A DNA stretch of 64,000 nt from contig NZ_JAQMWP010000010.1 of the NCBI RefSeq assembly GCF_030403745.1, positions 186,001-250,000 of the forward strand, given 5' to 3'. This document shows positions 34,731-42,032 of this stretch, in pieces. Within the stretch, counting starts at the first letter, position 1. Each line of letters starts with the position of its first letter. A program made the translations under genes and the position numbers. This DNA is from Streptomyces sp. S.PB5 (lineage in GTDB: Bacteria; Actinomycetota; Actinomycetes; Streptomycetales; Streptomycetaceae). The notes under the pieces are model-generated. The model had not been told where the DNA came from and did no database searches. It worked only from the letters and a program-made list of their open reading frames with translations.

Positions 34731-35753
34731 ATGGCCATGCCGCTGCGTCAATCCATCAAGGTCGCTACATACTTGGCCGAACAGAAGCTCCGCAAGCGGG
34801 ACAAGTTCCCGCTCATCGTGGAACTGGAACCCCTCTTCGCATGCAACCTCAAGTGTGAGGGCTGCGGCAAGATCCAGCATCCGGCCGGTGTGCTCAAGCA
34901 GCGCATGCCGGTCGCCCAGGCCGTCGGGGCGGTCCTGGAGTCGGGTGCGCCGATGGTGTCCATCGCCGGCGGTGAGCCGCTGATGCACCCTCAGATCGAC
35001 GAGATCGTGCGGCAGTTGGTGGCGAAGAAGAAGTACGTCTTCCTCTGCACCAACGCCATGCTGCTGCGCAAGAAGATGGACAAGTTCAAGCCCTCGCCCT
35101 ACTTCGCCTTCGCCGTGCACATCGACGGGCTGCGCGAGCGGCACGACGAGTCGGTCGCGAAGGAGGGCGTGTTCGACGAGGCCGTGGAGGCGATCAAGGA
35201 GGCCAAGAAGCGCGGCTTCCGGGTCACCACCAACTCGACCTTCTTCAACACCGACACCCCGCAGACCATCATCGAGGTGCTCAACTTCCTCAACGACGAC
35301 CTGCAGGTCGACGAGATGATGATCTCGCCCGCCTACGCCTACGAGAAGGCGCCCGACCAGGAGCACTTCCTGGGCGTCGAGCAGACCCGCGAACTGTTCA
35401 AGAAGGCCTTCGCGGGCGGCAACCGCCGCAAGTGGCGGCTGAACCACTCGCCGCTCTTCCTGGACTTCCTGGAGGGCAAGGTCGACTTCCCGTGCACCGC
35501 GTGGGCCATCCCGAACTACTCCCTGTTCGGCTGGCAGCGCCCCTGCTACCTGATGAGCGACGGGTACGTGCCGACGTACCGCGAACTCATCGAGGAGACG
35601 GACTGGGACAAGTACGGCCGCGGCAAGGACCCGCGCTGCGCCAACTGCATGGCGCACTGCGGCTATGAGCCGACCGCCGTCCTCGCCACCATGGGCTCGC
35701 TCAAGGAGTCGCTGCGCGCGATGCGCGAGACGGTCTCCGGAAACCGGGAGTGA
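34731..35753 (+). CDS. hpnH: Adenosyl-hopene transferase HpnH (radical SAM)
   Basis: 340 aa radical SAM enzyme that adds the adenosyl group to hopene, the first step of C35 hopanoid side-chain synthesis. The [4Fe-4S] motif is Cys38-x3-Cys42-x2-Cys45. AGGEPLMHP follows. The C-terminal part has more cysteines (CANCMAHCGYEPT), a SPASM-like feature. The ATG at 34731 was chosen for its AGGAGGTGAG site. Confidence 0.95.
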   Translation: MAMPLRQSIKVATYLAEQKLRKRDKFPLIVELEPLFACNLKCEGCGKIQHPAGVLKQRMPVAQAVGAVLESGAPMVSIAGGEPLMHPQIDEIVRQLVAKKKYVFLCTNAMLLRKKMDKFKPSPYFAFAVHIDGLRERHDESVAKEGVFDEAVEAIKEAKKRGFRVTTNSTFFNTDTPQTIIEVLNFLNDDLQVDEMMISPAYAYEKAPDQEHFLGVEQTRELFKKAFAGGNRRKWRLNHSPLFLDFLEGKVDFPCTAWAIPNYSLFGWQRPCYLMSDGYVPTYRELIEETDWDKYGRGKDPRCANCMAHCGYEPTAVLATMGSLKESLRAMRETVSGNRE

Positions 35754-35757
35754 GGTC

Positions 35758-36915
35758 ATGACCGCCGTCTCTCTCGGCGTCCCCGAAGTACCGGTCCGGC
35801 CGATCGCCGAGCGGCGCGTGTCGCGGCAGATCCAGGTCGGGCCGGTGGCGGTCGGGGGCGGGGCACCGGTGTCGGTGCAGTCGATGACGACCACCCGCAC
35901 CTCCGACATCGGCGCCACCCTCCAGCAGATCGCCGAACTCACCGCGTCCGGCTGCCAGATCGTCCGCGTCGCCTGCCCCACGCAGGACGACGCGGACGCG
36001 CTGGCCACCATCGCCCGCAAGTCCCAGATCCCGGTGATCGCGGACATCCACTTCCAGCCCAAGTACGTGTTCGCCGCGATCGAGGCCGGCTGTGCGGCCG
36101 TACGCGTCAATCCCGGCAACATCAAGCAGTTCGACGACAAGGTCAAGGAGATCGCGCGGGCCGCGAAGGACCACGGCACGCCGATCCGGATCGGCGTCAA
36201 CGCGGGATCGCTGGACCGGCGGCTGCTGCAGAAGTACGGGAAGGCGACTCCGGAGGCGCTCGTGGAGAGCGCCCTGTGGGAGGCGTCGCTCTTCGAGGAG
36301 CACGGCTTCCGGGACATCAAGATCTCCGTCAAGCACAACGATCCCGTGGTGATGGTGGGGGCCTACACCCTGCTCGCCGAGCAGTGCGACTACCCGCTGC
36401 ATCTGGGCGTGACCGAGGCCGGTCCGGCCTTCCAGGGCACGATCAAGTCCGCCGTCGCCTTCGGGGCGCTGCTCAGCCGGGGGATCGGGGACACGATCCG
36501 GGTCTCGCTGTCCGCGCCGCCCGCCGAGGAGGTCAAGGTCGGCATCCAGATCCTGGAGTCCCTGAACCTCAGGCAACGCCGGCTGGAGATCGTGTCGTGT
36601 CCGTCCTGCGGGCGCGCCCAGGTCGACGTCTACAAGCTGGCCGACGAGGTCACGGCGGGCCTGGAGGGCATGGAAGTGCCCCTGCGTGTCGCGGTCATGG
36701 GATGTGTGGTCAACGGTCCCGGCGAGGCCCGGGAGGCGGACCTGGGGGTCGCCTCCGGCAACGGCAAGGGACAGATCTTCGTCAAGGGAGAGGTCGTCAA
36801 GACCGTCCCCGAGTCGAAGATCGTGGAGACCCTCATCGAGGAGGCGATGAAGATCGCCGAACAGATGGAGCAGGACGGCGTCGCGTCGGGGGAGCCGGCC
36901 GTCACCGTGAGTTGA
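35758..36915 (+). CDS. ispG: 4-hydroxy-3-methylbut-2-en-1-yl diphosphate synthase
   Basis: 385 aa; converts MEcPP to HMBPP in the MEP pathway. TIM-barrel part: VQSMTTTRTSD, VRVACPTQDDA, IADIHFQPKYV, RVNPGNI. [4Fe-4S] ligands lie in SCPSCGR and VMGCVVNGPGEA. Four bases after the hpnH stop, so in the same transcript. Streptomycetes usually have a second ispG elsewhere; this copy would feed the hopanoid route. Confidence 0.96.
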   Translation: MTAVSLGVPEVPVRPIAERRVSRQIQVGPVAVGGGAPVSVQSMTTTRTSDIGATLQQIAELTASGCQIVRVACPTQDDADALATIARKSQIPVIADIHFQPKYVFAAIEAGCAAVRVNPGNIKQFDDKVKEIARAAKDHGTPIRIGVNAGSLDRRLLQKYGKATPEALVESALWEASLFEEHGFRDIKISVKHNDPVVMVGAYTLLAEQCDYPLHLGVTEAGPAFQGTIKSAVAFGALLSRGIGDTIRVSLSAPPAEEVKVGIQILESLNLRQRRLEIVSCPSCGRAQVDVYKLADEVTAGLEGMEVPLRVAVMGCVVNGPGEAREADLGVASGNGKGQIFVKGEVVKTVPESKIVETLIEEAMKIAEQMEQDGVASGEPAVTVS

Positions 36916-36941
36916 ACAGCACGGACCGAAGGGGGCCCGAC

Positions 36942-38855
36942 GTGACGATTCTGGAGAACATCCGGGGACCGCGCGACCTGAGGGCGTTGTCCGAGGTGGA
37001 ACTCGGTCAACTGTCCGAGGAGATAAGGGAGTTCCTGGTGCACGCGGTCGCCAGGACGGGCGGACACCTCGGGCCCAATCTGGGGGTGGTGGAACTCTCC
37101 ATCGCCCTCCACCGGGTCTTCGAGTCACCCGTCGACCGCATTGTCTGGGACACCGGCCATCAGAGCTATGTGCACAAGATTCTGACGGGGCGTCAGGATT
37201 TTTCGAAGTTGCGCGGCAAGGGCGGGCTGTCCGGCTATCCGTCGCGTGAGGAGTCCGAGCACGACATCGTCGAGAACAGCCACGCCTCCACCGCGCTCGG
37301 CTGGGCCGACGGACTCGCCAAGGCCCGCGAGGTGCAGGGCGAGAAGGGGCATGTGGTCGCCGTCATCGGCGACGGGGCGCTCACCGGCGGGATGGCCTGG
37401 GAGGCGCTCAACAACATCGCGGCCGCCAAGGACCGGCCGCTGATCATCGTCGTCAACGACAACGAGCGGTCGTACTCGCCGACGATCGGGGGCCTCGCGA
37501 ACCACCTGGCGACCCTGCGCACGACCGACAGTTACGAGAAGGTCCTGGCCTGGGGGAAGGACGTACTGCTGCGGACCCCGGTCGTCGGCCACACGATCTA
37601 CGAGTCGCTGCACGGCGCGAAGAAGGGCTTCAAGGACGCGTTCGCGCCGCAGGGCATGTTCGAGGACCTCGGGCTGAAGTACGTCGGCCCGATCGACGGG
37701 CATGACATCGGGGCCGTCGAGTCGGCGCTGCGGCGCGCGAAACGCTTCCACGGGCCGGTGCTGATCCACTGCCTCACCGAGAAGGGGCGCGGATACGAGC
37801 CCGCCCTCGCCCATGAGGAGGACCACTTCCACACCGTCGGGGTGATGGACCCGCTCACCTGCGAGCCGCTCTCGCCCTCCAACGGGCCTTCCTGGACCTC
37901 GGTGTTCGGGGACGAGATCGTCGCGATCGGGCAGGAGCGGGAGGACGTCGTGGCGATCACGGCGGCCATGCTGCACCCGGTGGGGCTCGGCAAGTTCGCG
38001 GCACGGTTCCCGGACCGGGTGTGGGACGTGGGGATCGCCGAGCAGCACGCGGCGGTGTCCGCGGCGGGGCTCGCGACCGGCGGGCTGCATCCCGTCGTGG
38101 CCGTGTACGCGACCTTCCTCAACCGCGCCTTCGACCAGCTCCTGATGGACGTCGCACTGCATCGCTGCGGGGTGACCTTCGTGCTGGACCGGGCCGGGGT
38201 GACGGGTGTGGACGGGGCCTCGCACAACGGCATGTGGGACATGTCGATCCTCCAGGTCGTACCGGGCCTCAGGATCGCCGCGCCCCGCGACGCCGACCAG
38301 CTGCGGTCGCAGCTCAGGGAGGCCGTGGCGGTGGACGACGCGCCGACGCTCGTCCGTTTCCCGAAGGAGTCGGTCGGCCCGGAGATCCCCGCGGTGGACC
38401 GGGTGGGCGGCATGGACGTGCTGCACCGGGGGGAGCGGCCCGAGGTGCTCCTGGTGGCCGTCGGTGTCATGGCGCCGGTCTGTCTGCAGGCCGCCGAGCT
38501 GCTGGCGGCCCGCGGCATCAACTGCACGGTCGTGGACCCCCGTTGGATCAAACCCGTCGACCCGGCGCTGCCCGGCCTCGCCGCCGAGCACCGACTGGTC
38601 GCCGTCGTCGAGGACAACAGCCGCGCGGCCGGCGTCGGTTCCGCCGTCGCCCTCGCGCTCGGGGACGCCGAAGTCGACGTACCCGTACGGCGGTTCGGGA
38701 TCCCCGAGCAGTTCCTCGCACACGCCAAGCGCGGTGAGGTGCTCGCCGACATCGGTCTCACGCCGGTCGAGGTCGCCGGGCGGATCAGCGCGAGCCTGGC
38801 CGTCAAGGAAGTGGCAGCCGACCCGGCTGCGGCGATCAAGGAGAACGCCGAATGA
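36942..38855 (+). CDS. dxs: 1-deoxy-D-xylulose-5-phosphate synthase
   Basis: 637 aa from GTG 36942. TPP enzyme that joins pyruvate and glyceraldehyde 3-phosphate as the first MEP step. GHQSYVHKILTG, TPP-binding IGDGALTGG (Asp144), NDNERSYSPTIGG, and the transketolase Pyr domain with GIAEQHAA and DRAGVTG are seen. Short 26-base gap after ispG. The stop overlaps hpnO (ATGA). With ispG it makes the cluster supply its own isoprenoid flux. Confidence 0.97.
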   Translation: MTILENIRGPRDLRALSEVELGQLSEEIREFLVHAVARTGGHLGPNLGVVELSIALHRVFESPVDRIVWDTGHQSYVHKILTGRQDFSKLRGKGGLSGYPSREESEHDIVENSHASTALGWADGLAKAREVQGEKGHVVAVIGDGALTGGMAWEALNNIAAAKDRPLIIVVNDNERSYSPTIGGLANHLATLRTTDSYEKVLAWGKDVLLRTPVVGHTIYESLHGAKKGFKDAFAPQGMFEDLGLKYVGPIDGHDIGAVESALRRAKRFHGPVLIHCLTEKGRGYEPALAHEEDHFHTVGVMDPLTCEPLSPSNGPSWTSVFGDEIVAIGQEREDVVAITAAMLHPVGLGKFAARFPDRVWDVGIAEQHAAVSAAGLATGGLHPVVAVYATFLNRAFDQLLMDVALHRCGVTFVLDRAGVTGVDGASHNGMWDMSILQVVPGLRIAAPRDADQLRSQLREAVAVDDAPTLVRFPKESVGPEIPAVDRVGGMDVLHRGERPEVLLVAVGVMAPVCLQAAELLAARGINCTVVDPRWIKPVDPALPGLAAEHRLVAVVEDNSRAAGVGSAVALALGDAEVDVPVRRFGIPEQFLAHAKRGEVLADIGLTPVEVAGRISASLAVKEVAADPAAAIKENAE

Positions 38856-40237
38856 CCACGGAGTTCGACCTCGGCAGACTCCTCGCCGAGCGCGGAGCCG
38901 AGCGCTACGAGCTGCACACCAGGTACCTCAACCACCAGCTCCCGCGCATGCTGCACACCATCGGCTTCGACAAGGTCTACGAGCGGGCCGAGGGCGCCTA
39001 CTTCTGGGACGCCGACGGCAACGACTACCTGGACATGCTCGCCGGGTTCGGAGTGATGGGCCTCGGCCGTCATCACCCCGTCGTCCGCAAGGCGCTGCAC
39101 GACGTCCTCGACGCCCAGCTCGCCGACCTCACCCGCTTCGACTGCCAGCCGCTGCCCGGGCTGCTGGCCGAGAAGCTCCTCACGCACAGCCCGCACCTGG
39201 ACCGGGTGTTCTTCGGCAACAGCGGTACGGAAGCGGTGGAGACCGCACTGAAGTTCGCCCGGCGGGCCACCGGCAAGCCGCGCGTCCTGTACTGCGATCA
39301 CGCCTTCCACGGGCTGACCACGGGCTCGCTGTCGGTCAACGGCGAGGACGGCTTCCGGGACGGCTTCGCCCCGCTGCTGCCCGACACGGCCGTGCCTCTC
39401 GGTGATCTCGACGCCCTGGCGAGGGAGTTGAAGAAGGGCGACGTCGCCGCCCTGATCGTCGAGCCGATCCAGGGCAAGGGCGTCCACGAGGCCCCGCCCG
39501 GCTATCTGCGCGCCGCCCAGGAACTGCTGCACAGGCACAAGGCCCTGCTGATCGCGGACGAGGTGCAGACCGGGCTCGGGCGGACCGGCGACTTCTACGC
39601 CTACCAGCACGAGGACGGCGTCGAGCCGGACCTGGTCTGCGTGGCCAAGGCGCTCTCCGGCGGCTATGTGCCGGTCGGCGCCACGCTCGGCAAGGACTGG
39701 ATCTTCAAGAAGGTCTACTCGTCGATCGACCGGGTGCTCGTGCACTCCGCGAGCTTCGGGTCCAACGCGCAGGCCATGGCGGCCGGTCTCGCCGTGCTGT
39801 CCGTCATGGAGAACGAGCAGATCGTCGCCAACGCCCGCGCCACCGGGGAACTGCTCAGGTCCCGGCTCGCGGCCCTCGTCGACAAGTACGAGCTGCTCGC
39901 CGATGTGCGCGGCCGGGGACTGATGGTCGGCATCGAGTTCGGCCGGCCCAAGTCCCTCGGGCTGCGCAGCCGCTGGACCATGCTGCAGGCCGCCCGCAAG
40001 GGTCTCTTCGCGCAGATGGTCGTCGTACCGCTGCTGCAACGGCACCGGATCCTCACCCAGGTCTCCGGGGACCACCTTGAGGTGATCAAGCTGATCCCGC
40101 CGCTGACCGTCGGCGAACGGGAGGTGGAGCGGTTCGTGGACGCCTTCACGGAGGTCATGGACGACGCGCACAGCGGGGGCGGCCTGATGTGGGACTTCGG
40201 CAAGACGTTGGTCAAGCAGGCGGTGGCCAACCGGTAG
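38852..40237 (+). CDS. hpnO: Hopanoid aminotransferase HpnO (class III, PLP)
   Basis: 461 aa ornithine/acetylornithine-type aminotransferase. Expected to aminate the C35 ribosylhopane-derived aldehyde to aminobacteriohopanetriol. GNSGTEAVETALKFAR, DHAFHGLT, LIADEVQTGLGRTG, and PLP Lys266 in VAKALSGGYVPVG are present. ATG overlaps the dxs stop. Last enzyme gene of the run; the regulator at 40302 follows after 64 bases. Confidence 0.92.
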   Translation: MTTEFDLGRLLAERGAERYELHTRYLNHQLPRMLHTIGFDKVYERAEGAYFWDADGNDYLDMLAGFGVMGLGRHHPVVRKALHDVLDAQLADLTRFDCQPLPGLLAEKLLTHSPHLDRVFFGNSGTEAVETALKFARRATGKPRVLYCDHAFHGLTTGSLSVNGEDGFRDGFAPLLPDTAVPLGDLDALARELKKGDVAALIVEPIQGKGVHEAPPGYLRAAQELLHRHKALLIADEVQTGLGRTGDFYAYQHEDGVEPDLVCVAKALSGGYVPVGATLGKDWIFKKVYSSIDRVLVHSASFGSNAQAMAAGLAVLSVMENEQIVANARATGELLRSRLAALVDKYELLADVRGRGLMVGIEFGRPKSLGLRSRWTMLQAARKGLFAQMVVVPLLQRHRILTQVSGDHLEVIKLIPPLTVGEREVERFVDAFTEVMDDAHSGGGLMWDFGKTLVKQAVANR

Positions 40238-40254
40238 GACCACGGCCGGGAGTT

Positions 40255-40289
40255 TTGCCTCTGAGGCAAGAAATTTGCCGTGGAGGCAA
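40255..40289. promoter_or_regulatory. Two tandem palindromes (operator pair) before the XRE-cupin gene
   Basis: TTGCCTC-T-GAGGCAA at 40255-40269 and TTGCC-GTGGA-GGCAA at 40275-40289 share TTGCC...GGCAA arms and have centres 20 bp apart, two helical turns. They end 12 bases before the ATG at 40302, so they probably bind the encoded XRE regulator. GGAGG inside the second palindrome may also be the ribosome site, although 15 bases is far. Confidence 0.6.
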
Positions 40290-40301
40290 GCCTCCGGCTG
40301 A

Positions 40302-40934
40302 ATGGAGAGCATGAGCTCTCCCGAGAGCGGGGACCCTGCCGAGCAGGCCGGCCTCCTGCCCGTCGTCGCCCCGCAGCTGCGCGCACTGCGCCGCCGCGCC
40401 TCCCTGACCCTGGAGGCCGCGGCCCGTGCCGCCGGGCTGTCGCCCGCCCACCTGTCCCGGCTGGAGACCGGCCGGCGCCAGCCCTCGCTGCCGATGCTGC
40501 TCGCGCTCGCCCGCATCTACGGTACGACGGTCTCGGAGCTGCTCGGCGAGACGGTCACCGAACGGGACGCCGTCGTACGCGCCTTTGACATGGAACCCAC
40601 CGCCGCCGGCGGCTGGACCTACTGGCAGGCCGGCTCACCGGGACGTGGCATGCAGGCGCTGCGCGTCCATGTCCCGCACGGCTCCCAGGGCGACATCGTG
40701 CGCGTCCACCCCGGCGAGGAATGGCTGTACGTCCTCAAGGGGCGGCTGCGACTGCACCTCGGCGACACCACGCACCGGCTCGCCCCCGGCGACAGCGCGC
40801 ACTTCGACTCGCTGACCCCGCACCGCATCGCGGCCCAGGACCCGGGCGGGGTCGAGCTGCTCTTCGTCCACACCCTGCTGCAGAGCCCCACGGCCACCCT
40901 GTGCCTGGGCCCGACCACTGGAGAGACGCCATGA
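40302..40934 (+). CDS. XRE-family regulator with C-terminal cupin domain
   Basis: 210 aa; ATG 40302, with ATG 40311 an alternative. Residues about 25-80 form a helix-turn-helix of XRE type (SLTLEAAARAAGLSPAHLSRLE). Residues about 130-200 form a cupin barrel (HPGEEWLYVLKGRLRLHLGD, HFDSLTPHRIAA), which senses a small ligand or metal in related proteins. Follows the hopanoid genes on the same strand; it may control itself, its small partner and perhaps the cluster. The stop overlaps the next ATG (ATGA). Confidence 0.88.
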   Translation: MESMSSPESGDPAEQAGLLPVVAPQLRALRRRASLTLEAAARAAGLSPAHLSRLETGRRQPSLPMLLALARIYGTTVSELLGETVTERDAVVRAFDMEPTAAGGWTYWQAGSPGRGMQALRVHVPHGSQGDIVRVHPGEEWLYVLKGRLRLHLGDTTHRLAPGDSAHFDSLTPHRIAAQDPGGVELLFVHTLLQSPTATLCLGPTTGETP

Positions 40935-41053
40935 CCGACATGGAGGAGAAGTTCCCGCGCGCCCTGTGGGTGCGGCTGATCATCTACATCGCGGTGGGGC
41001 ACGTCTTCGCGGCCTTCGTCTATCTGCTGTTCGAGCTCGGAGCCAAGCAGTAG
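40931..41053 (+). CDS. Small membrane protein (DUF6126-like), 40 aa
   Basis: ATG overlaps the regulator stop (ATGA). The 40-aa product has a charged start (TDMEEKFPRALWVR), one hydrophobic helix (LIIYIAVGHVFAAFVYLLF) and a short ELGAKQ tail, so it is a single-pass membrane peptide. I recall a small streptomycete family, DUF6126, next to XRE-cupin genes. Function unknown; the coupling suggests a regulator-linked membrane partner. Confidence 0.75.
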   Translation: MTDMEEKFPRALWVRLIIYIAVGHVFAAFVYLLFELGAKQ

Positions 41054-41065
41054 AGCCCGCGACCG

Positions 41066-41863
41066 TCAGTCGAGCAGCCGCACCCGCAGCCGCTCCCGGC
41101 GCTCCGGTGTGACACCGAGCCCCTGCTCCAGATAGGCGTCGACGCTGCCCCAGGTCTCCTCGATGGTCTCGAACGCGGCCAGCAGATACTCGGCGCGCGC
41201 GTCGAAGAGCGGGCTCAGCAGCTCCATGACCTCGGGGGAGTACGCGGCGGTGGACTTGCTGCTGCGGTGCACCTTGTAGCGGCGGTGCTTGGCGTTCGAC
41301 TCCAGGTAGTCGGCGACGATCGCCTCCCGCTCCACCCCGAGGGCGAGCAGCGTCACCGCTATGGACAGACCCGCGCGGTCCTTGCCCGCCGCGCAGTGCA
41401 TCAGCGCGGGGACGCTGTCCTCGGCGAGGGAGTGCAGCACGCGGGAGTGCTCGGCGGTGCGCTCCTTGATGATCTGGCGGTACGAGGCGATCATCCGGTT
41501 CGCCGCCTTGTCGTCGCCGAGGAGCTCGCGCAGCGTCTCGATCTCGCCGTCCCGGACCATCTTCCAGAACTCCGCGCCGTCCGCCGGGTCGCTCAGCGGG
41601 AGGTTCACATTGCGCACGCCCGGCAGCTCGACGTCGGGGCCTTCCAGCTTCTGGTCCGAGGCGTTGCGGAAGTCGAAGACCGTGTGCAGCCCCAGCGAGG
41701 ACAGGAAGGCGGCGTCCTCGTCGGTCGCGTGGGCCAGGTGGCCGCTGCGGAACAGCACCCCGTACCGCACCCGCCGTCCGTCCACGGTCGGCAGGCCGCC
41801 CACGTCACGGAAATTGCGGACACCGGCCAGCTCGGGCTCGGTCGACGGGATCTGCTGCGTCAC
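41066..41863 (-). CDS. Tyrosine/lipid phosphatase, PtpB-like
   Basis: 265 aa from GTG 41863 with GGAGGAG upstream. The phosphatase P-loop is LMHCAAGKDRAG (HCx2GKxR form). The N-terminal NFRDVGGLPT segment is typical of the mycobacterial PtpB group, whose members act on phosphotyrosine, phosphoserine and phosphoinositides. Cytoplasmic or released; no signal peptide. Convergent with the 40-aa gene (12-base gap), divergent from the alpha-galactosidase. Confidence 0.88.
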   Translation of the reverse strand: MTQQIPSTEPELAGVRNFRDVGGLPTVDGRRVRYGVLFRSGHLAHATDEDAAFLSSLGLHTVFDFRNASDQKLEGPDVELPGVRNVNLPLSDPADGAEFWKMVRDGEIETLRELLGDDKAANRMIASYRQIIKERTAEHSRVLHSLAEDSVPALMHCAAGKDRAGLSIAVTLLALGVEREAIVADYLESNAKHRRYKVHRSSKSTAAYSPEVMELLSPLFDARAEYLLAAFETIEETWGSVDAYLEQGLGVTPERRERLRVRLLD

Positions 41864-42032
41864 GGGGGCTCCTCCCAGCCGGTCCCGCCGCACGGCACGT
41901 CGGCGGGCACGCTCTTGACGATACGACATGGATTCCTGGGGCAATGAGTTGTCCACAGGCGTTGCATCAGAGCCGCACGGACGTTGATGATGTTGGCACT
42001 TGAGCGTCACTGTTCGAATATGTGAGGGTCTG

